From: Dysgonomonas sp. Marseille-P4361
Lineage (GTDB): Bacteria > Bacteroidota > Bacteroidia > Bacteroidales > Dysgonomonadaceae
DNA length: 64,000 nt
Direction of reading: 5' to 3'
Assembly: GCF_900343125.1 (NCBI RefSeq)
Contig: NZ_OPYL01000010.1
Coordinates: 1-64,000 of the forward strand
In this document: positions 39,802 through 48,990 of the stretch, in pieces
Numbering within the stretch: the stretch's first letter is position 1
How the letters are laid out: each line of letters begins with the position of its first letter
Made by a program: the position numbers and the translations under genes
The notes under the pieces: generated by a model
Databases searched by the model: none
Told to the model about the DNA's origin: nothing
The model's input: the letters and a program-made list of their open reading frames with translations, nothing else

Positions 39802-42800
39802 TTAATTCAGGATATTCTCGATTCCATTTAATACAACATTTCTAATTTCTGTAAATTCATTTTTATCTAATAATTTACTTTCCCATTTTTGAATATATGA
39901 TGGAATATTTTCACCCTTATTTACGGACAATTTTTTCAAGACAATAACTAGCTTAGCAACAGCCTTTTTATAAATTAATTTATTATGTAGTGTTTCATCT
40001 GAATCTTCATGTGTAATATTTACTTCTTCAAGAAGATATTCTAAGCCTGTTTCAATATTCCAAAGTATCTCTTTTTCTATTTTATCAGGAGAACTCTTTC
40101 CTATAATAGCCATTACTTCTATAAATCTATGTAACTCAATATCGCTTCGACTTCTGATGTGTTGACTTATTAGTAATAGGAAGTTATGAGTGTCATTATC
40201 AATACTTTTAGATAATAATGATATAGAGTTTACAGCATCTAATATTCTTTTATCATCTTTTGAAAATAGTTGTTTTGATATATCATTGTACACTCCTTCT
40301 TTTGTATCAGGGAATATCTTTAAAAAAGAACTTCTAGCCTGTAAATCTACCATGCCAAACTCTTTCAATTCATTTAGCAATGATTTTATCTTCTCATACA
40401 GATCGGTTACAATTAAATTTTGATTAGGACACACTACATTAGTAAAGAAATGGATCATATTCGTGAATCGATTCTTAAACTCGTCAGCAGTAGAATCTCC
40501 CATAAAGTGATCTCTTGTGTCTTTCAGATAATGCTTATCTAAATTCCACCATAAAATTACTTTTTTGAGTAGGTCATTTAGGTCATCAGCATTCCATTGA
40601 TATTTATATTTATTAGATGCTGTACCATTGATATTGTTAAATAAATCAATTCTACCATCAGTAATTCCTATTGCTGAGCTATTTTTTTCTGATTGTATAG
40701 GTAATGTTGATTTAAGAATATATTTCCTTAGTAATTCCTTTGGGTCTATATTGGGAGGACAAGGGAATCCTAAAAAACCGAAATAATAGAACCCTGTTTT
40801 TATAGGAAATCCATCTTTTCCAACATTTGCCCAAATATTTTCAGCAAATGTTTCTAACTGATTTTCTGATAACAAGTCACACTTATGCATAGCTAACAAT
40901 CTGTAAAAATATGGCTTTCTAAATAGATTATCCATATCTTCAAGTGAAGTAATCATTGTGTCAACTTCCTCTACCTTGACATGATACTGAATTGACTCTG
41001 AAAATGAAAATACATCAAAAGGAATCAACCTTATTGGATCTGGGAAAGAATCCCATGAGTCATCTTGTTCTACTATTTGGAAGCCGAAAAAGGTCGGAAG
41101 TAAATTTTGTAATTCTTTTTTTGAAAAAGAAGATGTTAGATTATAAGTCAGATTCTTAACATTATCGTGTATTTTACCATATTTATTTCTATCAGGAAAA
41201 GAATAGATAGATTTTAATAAATCTAACATTCTTTCTCTTGTTTGATAGCTACATTTCACACAAAGGCGAGATAATATTTGTGGAATTATTTCTGCTATTA
41301 GAATTGCTAACGCTCCATCCCTTGAGTTCCCTTTTATGATTTCTTCTCTTGAGTTCTGTAAAATATTAATAGATAAGGTTGCATATCTATCTATTTCCTC
41401 ACATTCCATCAAGGCTAAAGTCTTTCTTCCCCAAATATCATCTATATTCTGGGAGTTTCCACTTCTAATAAGAGAGTTGAATGCCCAAAATTGAGAGCAA
41501 GCACCTAAGCAAGTGATTGATTTAAATAATCCTTTATATTCTATCGAAACACCAGGATATTTATAAGGTAAACCTATTTCTTCTCTATATCGTGAATATG
41601 CATATGTTCTGGTGATATATTTATTTTTGCCTGTACTATAAGTTGTAGTTCGTCTTCCTATTCCAAACTGATATCTACTCTTTTTTTGTTTATAATTATC
41701 TGGTGAATCGGTACTTAGATACGTTTCAAAATCAGCATGTTCTTCAATTGGATTAATCTTAATATAAGCAATTTCGTTCCATCTACTCTCATAATAATCA
41801 TTGTCTCTCTCTAAATCCTTTAATGAGTAGATCTTTGAAGACAAGAATATCGAGTAATTAATTTCTTTTATTAAGAAAAGTAAATATATTTCTTGTGAAA
41901 CATACTTATAATCAGTCTTATTAGAATATGTCTTACTGTTTTCTTTTATATTAGAATATGCCTTTTCTAAAAGTTTTTTTGCTTTGTCAACCTCTCCTAG
42001 TTCAGTTAATAAGCTAGCTTTTCTAGCCAACCAATAAGGCTCACTACTTCTTGTATTCCAGCTACTAAGCTCTCTTCTTACCTTTGGAATATCCAAAAGG
42101 AACATATAAAAAAGGCACTGCTCATAAAAATATTGGTCGAGCTTATCTTGAGTAAATTCTTCTAGATAGGGTTGAAGAGCTATACTTAGCTTTTCCCACT
42201 TCTCGATACAACCCTCTTCTCTATAATATCGTAACATTGATAGCTGTAATTCAAGCCAGTATTCCTTTAATTGATCAAGGCTAACATACTCCAAAATAGT
42301 TTCTGGAATAACTTGCTTATTGTCATGTCGAAAGAAAGCACTATACTTTGCAATTACACTCTCATATATTTCTATCCAATCATTTAAAATAGGATAAAGG
42401 GATTTCACTATTCTCCAGTTAAATTCATACAAGAAACATATATCTAAAGGCTTTTCTATTTTGTCTAAATGATAAATATAAGAAAAACTATATTCTGTAT
42501 TTGACCAAAGGCTCTCTCGAACATCCTTTGGTGCAATAAGCCAATTTGGATATTCCTCTCTATCAGTAGCCCATGCTTCTATAATCTCTTTATATTGAGG
42601 GTGTACTTCTTCATTTAACTTTATGTGAAAATATTTTTCCTTAGAAGGCCATTTAATTGAATGAATATTTTCTTTTAGGTCTTTTTCTTCTTGTTTTTGA
42701 GACAATAAATAATTGAAAAAATTTAAGAAGACTTCTTTGTAATCTATAGAAGGAACATTATCTCTTTCTACTATTTGTTCTGCTGAAAGATTATTCTCTT

Positions 42801-43617
42801 TATTTTTTTCAGAAATTTTCGATCTAAAGCAAGATATATCTATTAATTTTATTTTTCGTTTATTTAGTAATTTTTCCTGTGTAGGTGTAATATAATTAAA
42901 GACTCCTATCAAATAAATGTATGGCGCATTTTCCCCTAAGTTATCTCTAATCCATCCTACCCAACTATTAAAATAAGGGTCATCTCCCGAAAATCCAATA
43001 AGACAAAGAGTATTTTCGAGCAAAGATTGTTGGACTGTATTTATAAATGGGGCGTAATTCTGAGGATATGTTCTGTAATGTTCTTCCGTGATAATGAGAG
43101 GCTCTTCACTTATTGGAAAAGTGCCATGAAGTTTTATTATTCGAGGTCTCTTTGCTTGAGTTAAAGCAACCTGATTTGTTACTAAATCATATTTATTATC
43201 TTTTGCAGACGCTCGTTCTAGTAAGGTGTCATAATTTGTTGTAAATATATCTACCCATGGTAATTCAAGTAATTTATAATGCAGATTAGATGGCTCAAAC
43301 GATTTGTCGGGTATTTCAGTTTCTAAAAGCTCTTTAAGTTTTAAAGAGCTAAATTCTGTTTCAAACTCTTCTGCAAGTTTTAGCACATTTATATAACAAC
43401 CATCTTTTAACGGGTCTATTGGACGATTATGAATATGTTGAAAAAAAGTAGTTCCTAATTCATTCCATGATGGATATTGTATGTGTTTTTCTGTTAGATT
43501 TTTCGCATTTTTGCTAAAACCAGCTCCAATCATAACACTAGCCCTGCCATTCCAAAGCTTATGTGATATATCATTCAATGAACTAACAATGTTACTAGAT
43601 ATTTTGTATTCACTCAT
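39802..43617 (-). CDS. Large SIR2-domain protein, likely anti-phage effector
   Basis: A 1271-aa cytoplasmic protein. Residues about 20-240 are a SIR2-like NAD-binding domain: VMIGAGFSKNAKN (28-40), FTTNYDTLLERA (125-136), KLHGTF with the catalytic-position His164, and LIGFSGDDPYFNSW (206-219). The remaining thousand residues are mostly helical, with repeat-like segments (LARKASLLTELGEVDKAKKL about 535-555), and no named domain. N-terminal SIR2 fused to a long helical region is the plan of defence-associated sirtuins (DSR1/DSR2, usually about 1000-1200 aa), which deplete NAD after phage sensing. It is 39 bp downstream of a DUF1016 nuclease gene, in a mobile island, flanked by similar hairpins. 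Family membership is inferred from architecture. Confidence 0.82.
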   Translation of the reverse strand: MSEYKISSNIVSSLNDISHKLWNGRASVMIGAGFSKNAKNLTEKHIQYPSWNELGTTFFQHIHNRPIDPLKDGCYINVLKLAEEFETEFSSLKLKELLETEIPDKSFEPSNLHYKLLELPWVDIFTTNYDTLLERASAKDNKYDLVTNQVALTQAKRPRIIKLHGTFPISEEPLIITEEHYRTYPQNYAPFINTVQQSLLENTLCLIGFSGDDPYFNSWVGWIRDNLGENAPYIYLIGVFNYITPTQEKLLNKRKIKLIDISCFRSKISEKNKENNLSAEQIVERDNVPSIDYKEVFLNFFNYLLSQKQEEKDLKENIHSIKWPSKEKYFHIKLNEEVHPQYKEIIEAWATDREEYPNWLIAPKDVRESLWSNTEYSFSYIYHLDKIEKPLDICFLYEFNWRIVKSLYPILNDWIEIYESVIAKYSAFFRHDNKQVIPETILEYVSLDQLKEYWLELQLSMLRYYREEGCIEKWEKLSIALQPYLEEFTQDKLDQYFYEQCLFYMFLLDIPKVRRELSSWNTRSSEPYWLARKASLLTELGEVDKAKKLLEKAYSNIKENSKTYSNKTDYKYVSQEIYLLFLIKEINYSIFLSSKIYSLKDLERDNDYYESRWNEIAYIKINPIEEHADFETYLSTDSPDNYKQKKSRYQFGIGRRTTTYSTGKNKYITRTYAYSRYREEIGLPYKYPGVSIEYKGLFKSITCLGACSQFWAFNSLIRSGNSQNIDDIWGRKTLALMECEEIDRYATLSINILQNSREEIIKGNSRDGALAILIAEIIPQILSRLCVKCSYQTRERMLDLLKSIYSFPDRNKYGKIHDNVKNLTYNLTSSFSKKELQNLLPTFFGFQIVEQDDSWDSFPDPIRLIPFDVFSFSESIQYHVKVEEVDTMITSLEDMDNLFRKPYFYRLLAMHKCDLLSENQLETFAENIWANVGKDGFPIKTGFYYFGFLGFPCPPNIDPKELLRKYILKSTLPIQSEKNSSAIGITDGRIDLFNNINGTASNKYKYQWNADDLNDLLKKVILWWNLDKHYLKDTRDHFMGDSTADEFKNRFTNMIHFFTNVVCPNQNLIVTDLYEKIKSLLNELKEFGMVDLQARSSFLKIFPDTKEGVYNDISKQLFSKDDKRILDAVNSISLLSKSIDNDTHNFLLLISQHIRSRSDIELHRFIEVMAIIGKSSPDKIEKEILWNIETGLEYLLEEVNITHEDSDETLHNKLIYKKAVAKLVIVLKKLSVNKGENIPSYIQKWESKLLDKNEFTEIRNVVLNGIENILN

Positions 43618-43656
43618 AATTAGATAAGCTTATGTAATTTAATAGTAATAATATAT

Positions 43657-44763
43657 CTATTCCTCTTCCAAAGTATTTATCATTCCCTCATAATACTCTC
43701 TCAAATGCTTTCTGAGAACCTCTTTAGGAATGAGCTTCTGTTTGTATTCAGCAACCATTGTTGGGCTAAGACTTCGACTAAGACTATATTCCACAGCTTC
43801 ACTGTTTGTGCTCTTACAAAGTAAGATACCAATACTCGGATTCTCATTTTCTTTTCGTACATCCCTATCAAGCGCTTCCAAATAAAAATCTAGTTGTCCC
43901 ATATATTCTGGCTTGAATTTGGTCGTTTTAAGTTCCATCGCAACTAAACATTGTAAGCCCCGATGATAGAATAGCAGATCAACTTTATAATCAGTCATTC
44001 CAACTTGTAAACGGTATTCATTACCCATGAATATGAAATCCCTACCCAAATCCAGTATAAATTTCTTCATTTGTTCTACTAAACCTTGTTGTAGAGATTT
44101 TTCACTATGCACATCTGGTAGATTAAGAAAGTCAACCATGTAACTATCTTTGAATAGCTGGTTGGCTAATGGATAGGACTCTTTTAACTTTGGAGATTGT
44201 TTTGTTTCTCCCAGTAGGCTACGTTCATAAACGCCAGAATCTATCTGACGGCGAAGCTCTTTTACATATAATTTCTCATTATAAGCCAGTAAAATATAGA
44301 ATATGCGTTCTTCATCCAATTTACATCCCGAAAGAATTTCTAGATGGGAAGACCAATTTATAAGTACAAGTAGTTTTAAGATTTCTCCATCTTTTTCAAA
44401 TTGTGTCAATTCATTTGACATAATTATAGATTGATTATTTTTGGCAACATCCATTTGTGTCAATCCGATTGACACAAATTCAGGAGAACTATATGTCTCA
44501 TAGAACTGAACCATTCTATATATAGTTCTTCTATTATATCCTTTTAAATCAGGTTGCTGTTCTTTCAAATACTCAACAAGCTTATTTACAACTCCTGTAC
44601 CCCAATCTGAATTACGAATCTTATTTGATACATATTTGCCTATTTCCCAGTTTGTTAAAATAATTTCGGTATTTACAGCTTGATAGGCTCTGCTACGATG
44701 AAAAGAAATAATAGAATATATTTCCTTAAACTCTTTTTGTGTATTATTTATTTCGTATGCCAT
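43657..44763 (-). CDS. DUF1016 / YhcG-type PD-(D/E)XK nuclease
   Basis: A 368-aa protein with the two-part DUF1016 layout. The N-terminal helical domain has NTEIILTNWEIGKYV and WGTGVVNKLVEYLKEQQPD (about 31-72), then GYNRRTIYRMVQFYE. The C-terminal nuclease domain (about 220-350) has FIFMGNEYRLQVGMTDYKVD, with Asp262, AMELKTTKF with Glu277 and Lys279, and Gln290, completing the PD-(D/E)XK set. Family members occur on mobile elements and in defence islands; substrates are poorly known. It probably shares a transcript with the SIR2 gene 39 bp downstream. All catalytic residues are present, so it should be active. Confidence 0.88.
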   Translation of the reverse strand: MAYEINNTQKEFKEIYSIISFHRSRAYQAVNTEIILTNWEIGKYVSNKIRNSDWGTGVVNKLVEYLKEQQPDLKGYNRRTIYRMVQFYETYSSPEFVSIGLTQMDVAKNNQSIIMSNELTQFEKDGEILKLLVLINWSSHLEILSGCKLDEERIFYILLAYNEKLYVKELRRQIDSGVYERSLLGETKQSPKLKESYPLANQLFKDSYMVDFLNLPDVHSEKSLQQGLVEQMKKFILDLGRDFIFMGNEYRLQVGMTDYKVDLLFYHRGLQCLVAMELKTTKFKPEYMGQLDFYLEALDRDVRKENENPSIGILLCKSTNSEAVEYSLSRSLSPTMVAEYKQKLIPKEVLRKHLREYYEGMINTLEEE

Positions 44764-44882
44764 TATATATTTATGCTTTATTCAGTAAATTTATCAATTA
44801 ATTCTGATTATATTCCTATAAGTCTTCCCCTCTGAATATATCTTTTAATCTTTCTAGCAATAAGCGGGTGTTAATTTTGAAT

Positions 44883-44911
44883 AAAAGGGCTGAAAGTATC
44901 CTCTCAACCCT
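44883..44911 (-). terminator. Hairpin upstream of the DUF1016 gene, like 39742-39770
   Basis: AAAGGGCTGAAAGTATCCTCTCAACCCT matches the hairpin at 39742 in all but a few bases and in the same orientation. It lies between the RhuM-like pseudogene and the DUF1016 gene and may end transcripts coming from the integrase side. Confidence 0.55.
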
Positions 44912-44971
44912 AAATTATTTAGTTACATAATCATCCCTCAAATATTTTCCTCTATTCTCTGTAATTCCATA

Positions 44972-45361
44972 CTAATTCAAATCGAATGATGAATATTCTC
45001 CGATTATTAAATCACAGTCGAGAATCCTATTTTGAGATTTTCCTAACGAATAGAATATCCATTCACGAAAGGACTTTGTGTAGAGTGCTTCTATTCTAAA
45101 ACTTAGAAAAACAATTACCTCTAAATTGTAATATACCCGAATACATTCTCCATGCATCAGACAAGTGTAACGATACTCTTTTGTAACCTCACTTTCTCTC
45201 AAAAGATTCTCTTTTAGTATTCGATGAATAGTCTTGTTGATAATGCAGACTCACACTCCGAATAAATCAGCAATCTCATTTGCAGTCATCCAAACAGTTC
45301 CATCTATCAACTCAATTTCGATGGTATTCGTTTCTGAAAATTTGATATATCCTGTTTTCAT
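44972..45361 (-). pseudogene. RhuM-like DNA-binding protein, interrupted by TGA
   Basis: From the ATG at 45361 the frame reads MKTGYIKFSETNTIEIELID, then TVWMTANEIADLF, then an in-frame TGA (45253-45251). Beyond it the same frame continues open for about 93 codons to 44972, with NKTIHRILKENLL and EVIVFLSFRIEALYTKSFREWIF. This is the pattern of RhuM-family / ICE-associated DNA-binding proteins, so the TGA is a nonsense mutation unless it is a base error. The ATG overlaps the integrase stop (ATGA), so the gene was translationally coupled to the integrase. The open frame starting near 45202 on its own is only the 3' part. Confidence 0.65.
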
Positions 45362-46611
45362 AAAGCTTGTTTGTGGGTCATTTTTCTATTCCTATAAACA
45401 TTCGCTAGATTTTCCATATCTGCACTGAGCTTACTATCAACAATTTTTGCATATATCTGTGTCGTCTTAATATTTGTATGTCCAAGCATCTTAGATACAG
45501 TTTCAATAGGGACTCCATTGGCTAAAGTAATTGTCGAAGCAAAAACATGCCTTGCAACATGGCAGGTAATCGGCTTATCTATTCCACACAAAATACCGAT
45601 TTCCTTCAAATACGCATTCATCTTCTGATTAGAGCATACAGGAAGAATTTTATCGTTAGCCAATTTCCCTTTATATTTTTCTAAAATGGCTTTCGGAATA
45701 TCCAATAAACGGACATTTATATCAACATTGGTCTTTTTACGTTTAGTTATAATCCATAAATTATTATCAAAAGCCTCCTGTATATCGTTGCTAGTCAGAT
45801 TGGCTACATCTATGTAACTAAGTCCCGTATAGCTGCAAAAAATAAATACATCTCGTACCTGATCCAATCTATCTATTTCAAATTCTTTGTGGTATATCAA
45901 GTCAATTTCCTCTTGAGTTAATATTTGTCGAACAACCTTTTCATATCTAAATTTAAAATTAGCAAAAGGATCTGCCTTGATATCTGCACCCGTATTCTTT
46001 ATGTAGTAAAAAACTGCCTTAAAACGTTGAATGAACTTCATAGCGGTATTATTATTGCATTTATGTTCACTTTGAAGAAATAGAAAGAATTTTTCAATAA
46101 AAATAGGAGTGAGTCCTATTACTGGAATATCAGATAATTTGTATTCTATTTCAAGAAACTCTTTCACTCGCAATTTAGTCAGCTCGTAGCGGGAATAAGT
46201 TGTATGTGTAGTTTGTATGCCGACCTTGAGTTTATAAAATTCATTGTGTTCCGCAAAATGTACCAGAAGCATTTTCTTTTTACCTGTGTCAATACCTAGA
46301 ACAATATTTTTAATTTTCTCAGGTAAAACGTAGCCATAATCATTCAGGTGTCTGTGGTAGATTTCATCTATTTTAACTCGCATAGCATCTAATAAGCGAT
46401 TAATCTTCATAGAATCAGCTGATCTACCCAGTACCTTACTATTTGTAGTATCCCAAAGTTCGGGTTTGATTTGCAACTTGGAACTAAATTGAACTTGCTC
46501 CTTATTAATCGTAACTCTGACCATAATGGAACAATTACCTGATTTGTTCACTTCGTTCTTTCTTAGATAGAATAAAGTTCTGAACGTAGACTTCGTAACA
46601 GTTGATTTCAT
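45358..46611 (-). CDS. Tyrosine recombinase / ICE integrase, IntDOT-like
   Basis: A 417-aa integrase: N-terminal arm-binding region (1-95), SAM-like core-binding domain (about 105-205), catalytic domain (about 215-400). Motifs: FIFCSYTGLSYIDV, in which Ser replaces the first catalytic Arg as known for IntDOT of CTnDOT; ITCHVARHVFAST (H-x-x-R); MLGHTNIKTTQIYAKI with the Tyr nucleophile. It is full length and looks intact. It probably integrates or excises the island to its left. Operator-like repeats and a tRNA-like fragment lie upstream of it (46713-46920). It is distinct in sequence from the recombinase copies at 2 and 17972. Confidence 0.92.
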   Translation of the reverse strand: MKSTVTKSTFRTLFYLRKNEVNKSGNCSIMVRVTINKEQVQFSSKLQIKPELWDTTNSKVLGRSADSMKINRLLDAMRVKIDEIYHRHLNDYGYVLPEKIKNIVLGIDTGKKKMLLVHFAEHNEFYKLKVGIQTTHTTYSRYELTKLRVKEFLEIEYKLSDIPVIGLTPIFIEKFFLFLQSEHKCNNNTAMKFIQRFKAVFYYIKNTGADIKADPFANFKFRYEKVVRQILTQEEIDLIYHKEFEIDRLDQVRDVFIFCSYTGLSYIDVANLTSNDIQEAFDNNLWIITKRKKTNVDINVRLLDIPKAILEKYKGKLANDKILPVCSNQKMNAYLKEIGILCGIDKPITCHVARHVFASTITLANGVPIETVSKMLGHTNIKTTQIYAKIVDSKLSADMENLANVYRNRKMTHKQAL

Positions 46612-46712
46612 AACACATCTTTTTTAAGTGTTTAAAACTAGAATTTGTTGTTAGAAGTCAGGGTGACAAAACGCTGCCAATATTCGACAAATGAAATAGT
46701 TATGACCTTATT

Positions 46713-46758
46713 CGTTACGGTTTTATTAAAATGTGAAGTCCGTAACGATACCGTAACG
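46713..46758. promoter_or_regulatory. Three CCGTAACG sites upstream of integrase
   Basis: CCGTAACG occurs at 46740-46747 and 46751-46758 (11 bp apart) and inverted at 46713-46720. They lie about 100 bp before the integrase start and may bind integrase arms, an excisionase or a repressor. The remaining gap to 47275 holds a terminator, the tRNA-like fragment and AT-rich DNA with no gene. Confidence 0.5.
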
Positions 46759-46815
46759 ATTCGTTGTCTTTAATAGGTAATAAAGTGGCTGATGATGTCT
46801 TTGTGTAGAAAATAA

Positions 46816-46848
46816 AAAACTCCCTAAAATGCTATTCTAGAGAGTTTT
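46816..46848. terminator. Hairpin with A and T flanks
   Basis: AAAACTCCCTA pairs with TAGAGAGTTTT (one mismatch) around TAAATGCTATTC-like loop sequence. It resembles a bidirectional terminator although no gene ends nearby, so it may shield the element end. Confidence 0.5.
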
Positions 46849-46890
46849 GTCTTGATTTGGCAGTTTGTTGTCTCCAACTTGCTGTCCTTT

Positions 46891-46920
46891 AGGTGACCTC
46901 GGAGGGGCTCAAACTCCTTT
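46891..46920 (-). other. tRNA 3'-end-like fragment, possible attachment site
   Basis: The minus strand carries CCCCTCCGAGGTCACCT, like the T-arm and acceptor 3' end of a tRNA. It shares CCTCGGAGGGGCT and most flanking bases with 17734-17763, in the same orientation. Here the T-stem has one mismatch. It lies about 280 bp upstream of the integrase, a usual distance for an att site. Confidence 0.4.
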
Positions 46921-47274
46921 TATAATGGACACTTATTCAGAGCCTTTAAAGGTAATCTTTTACAAACTCCACCTATTTCACCTTAATTCTAATTCGTCAT
47001 TTTGCAGATGATTTTTCAATGTAAAGTAACATTTTTTTTTGCAAGTTGTACAATACTTATAAAATCATTTATATATAATTAAGATTATCAATTGAATCAT
47101 GGCATTTATTCAAAGTAATATTAAAATAGGTTTGAGTATCTAATTCTAATTGAAAGGACTTTCTTATAAAAATCAATGATTTTAAATGATGGTTTATCAC
47201 TTTTAATAAGCTTTAAATCTTGAAAACTAGTTATTGATTTCACTTATTCGAAATTTAGGATAGCGCTATTAGAT

Positions 47275-48990
47275 TTACTCTTTAATTTCTACTGGTAGGA
47301 CTCCGTTGTTCGCAACAATTATATCGCTAGAGTTTTCCACAACAACAGCTCTAGAACTCCCTGATATTTCATTGTTGATTACTGTGATGTCTTCTGTACC
47401 AGATATATATATAGCACTTTCTCCTAATGCCCGAATGACATTATTCCTTATTGTAATATTTTTATTCAACTGATCAGGACGCACTTTTAGACCATTTATC
47501 TCTGCACTTATTGTACTTCCCTTTTGACTCCCATGCCCATAACCACAATCAATAAACCAATTATTCTCAATAAGTATATTTGTAACAGGATTACCTTCTC
47601 TCCATCCAGCCTCTGCTCCTAATTGTATTGCCGAACCACTACTAGCTTGCACTACATTACCCGCAATTCGCACATTACTTGTCTTTATTAAAAAGGCTCT
47701 TGCCATATGACTTCGAACAGTACTATTCAGTATTTCCACTGAAGGTTGACGAGTCAAATTAATCATATAGTATTCTTTCGGATCAGAAACAAACGCTTTA
47801 TCAAGGGTTACAATTACTTCCCAATCATTTACTGATATTTCAACTCCCTCTACAATATAGTGTTCTATTGGGCTTAAACTTTTGTTGTCAACAAGTGCTA
47901 TGACATCTCCAACATCTGGATAATCTAAAGATAATGCGTGTAAATCTGCATTTTCGACAGTCAATCGTATCTTGTTATTTTCTTTTTCTTTATAAATACT
48001 CCAATAGTAATTGTGAATGTTTGTACAATCGTCACCTTGTCCTCCAAATTTACATCCGTCAAACAATATTCTCCCTTTACAACTCGTAAAATGAGTGGCA
48101 TCAGTATTTGTAGATGTTACATTTCCAGGACTTGGAATAACCTGTAGATTCTTCATCGTAATATTTTCTGATCTATGTCCTACAACGCCCATTCCTGGCT
48201 GACTATGGATAACTATATTCTCTAAAAGAATATTTGAAGATTCTTTTATTAATACTCCTGCTCTATTATGTCCACAATGTCTAAGAATGCAAATATCCCC
48301 AACTCTAGGATTAATATTCGAATAAACTCTAATTGTTTGTTTATCAGTTAACAGTTCTTTTTTTTCATGCCAACCTCCAGCATATACACGTTGTCTTGTT
48401 GTGTCAAAGAAGTGGACTCTTCCTGTTGCTATATCTGTAAAGTAGGGATAATTAACTGTGTCTACTTTCATATCAAAGTAGGTAGGCGTAGATTGTATGA
48501 TTTTTCCTTCAGTAAATGGAGTCCTCTTATGCATTAGTTTAAGGCCTTTTATAGTAACATTACTAGCATTAGTTATTGAAATAGCCTCATACCAGCCTTC
48601 TTGTATAAGAGTTGCACCTTCGGCTTCTATTGTTATATTATTAAACCTATCTAAGTCTAAAGCAATTACATATTCACCCTTTGGCTTAAAAAAGTACCCT
48701 TGAACATCCTCTCCATATTGACCACTTATAGCTTTGTATTCATACTCTAAAGCTTTGTCATTTCTGTAATTATAGTTCCCTGGAGGGATAATGAGCGTTG
48801 CTCCGGGATTCTTTCTGCACTCGTTTAGAGCTTTTATAAATGAATGGGAATCATCGATACCATCATTTGGTATCGCTCCATATTCTTTTATATTAAATAT
48901 TTTACTATTCTGCGCTTTTACTACTGTAGCAGATAAAAAGACCAAAAAAATGAGGTAAATTAATATGTATCTATACTGTTTATTACACAT
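47275..48990 (-). CDS. GH110-like right-handed beta-helix glycosidase
   Basis: A 571-aa secreted protein with signal peptide 1-26. It starts as a pectate-lyase-like superhelix (FNIKEYGAIPNDGIDDSHSF) and continues with many beta-helix rungs (NNITIEAEGATL, SNVTIKGLKL, ENITMKNLQV). The stretch TDATHFTSCKGRILFDGCKF then GQGDDCTNIHNYY (Asp320-Asp321) matches the conserved core of GH110 alpha-1,3-galactosidases, also seen in the clearer GH110 at 60883. It may cleave terminal alpha-1,3-galactose, as in blood group B or linear B structures, but some beta-helix relatives have other activities. Transcribed divergently from the HTCS gene and presumably part of PUL-3. Confidence 0.65.
   Translation of the reverse strand: MCNKQYRYILIYLIFLVFLSATVVKAQNSKIFNIKEYGAIPNDGIDDSHSFIKALNECRKNPGATLIIPPGNYNYRNDKALEYEYKAISGQYGEDVQGYFFKPKGEYVIALDLDRFNNITIEAEGATLIQEGWYEAISITNASNVTIKGLKLMHKRTPFTEGKIIQSTPTYFDMKVDTVNYPYFTDIATGRVHFFDTTRQRVYAGGWHEKKELLTDKQTIRVYSNINPRVGDICILRHCGHNRAGVLIKESSNILLENIVIHSQPGMGVVGHRSENITMKNLQVIPSPGNVTSTNTDATHFTSCKGRILFDGCKFGGQGDDCTNIHNYYWSIYKEKENNKIRLTVENADLHALSLDYPDVGDVIALVDNKSLSPIEHYIVEGVEISVNDWEVIVTLDKAFVSDPKEYYMINLTRQPSVEILNSTVRSHMARAFLIKTSNVRIAGNVVQASSGSAIQLGAEAGWREGNPVTNILIENNWFIDCGYGHGSQKGSTISAEINGLKVRPDQLNKNITIRNNVIRALGESAIYISGTEDITVINNEISGSSRAVVVENSSDIIVANNGVLPVEIKE

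Noticed and set aside
44972-45202. Stand-alone 76-aa gene
   Set aside because: It is the 3' part of a longer frame starting at 45361 that continues past a TGA; it has no start context of its own.
45358-46611. Loss of the first catalytic Arg as proof of a dead integrase
   Set aside because: IntDOT-type integrases are active with Ser at this place, and the other catalytic residues are intact.
30320-46920. Exact island ends and target-site duplications
   Set aside because: I searched by eye for matching short repeats at 30.2-30.3 kb and 46.6-47.0 kb and found none convincing, so the left end is not stated.
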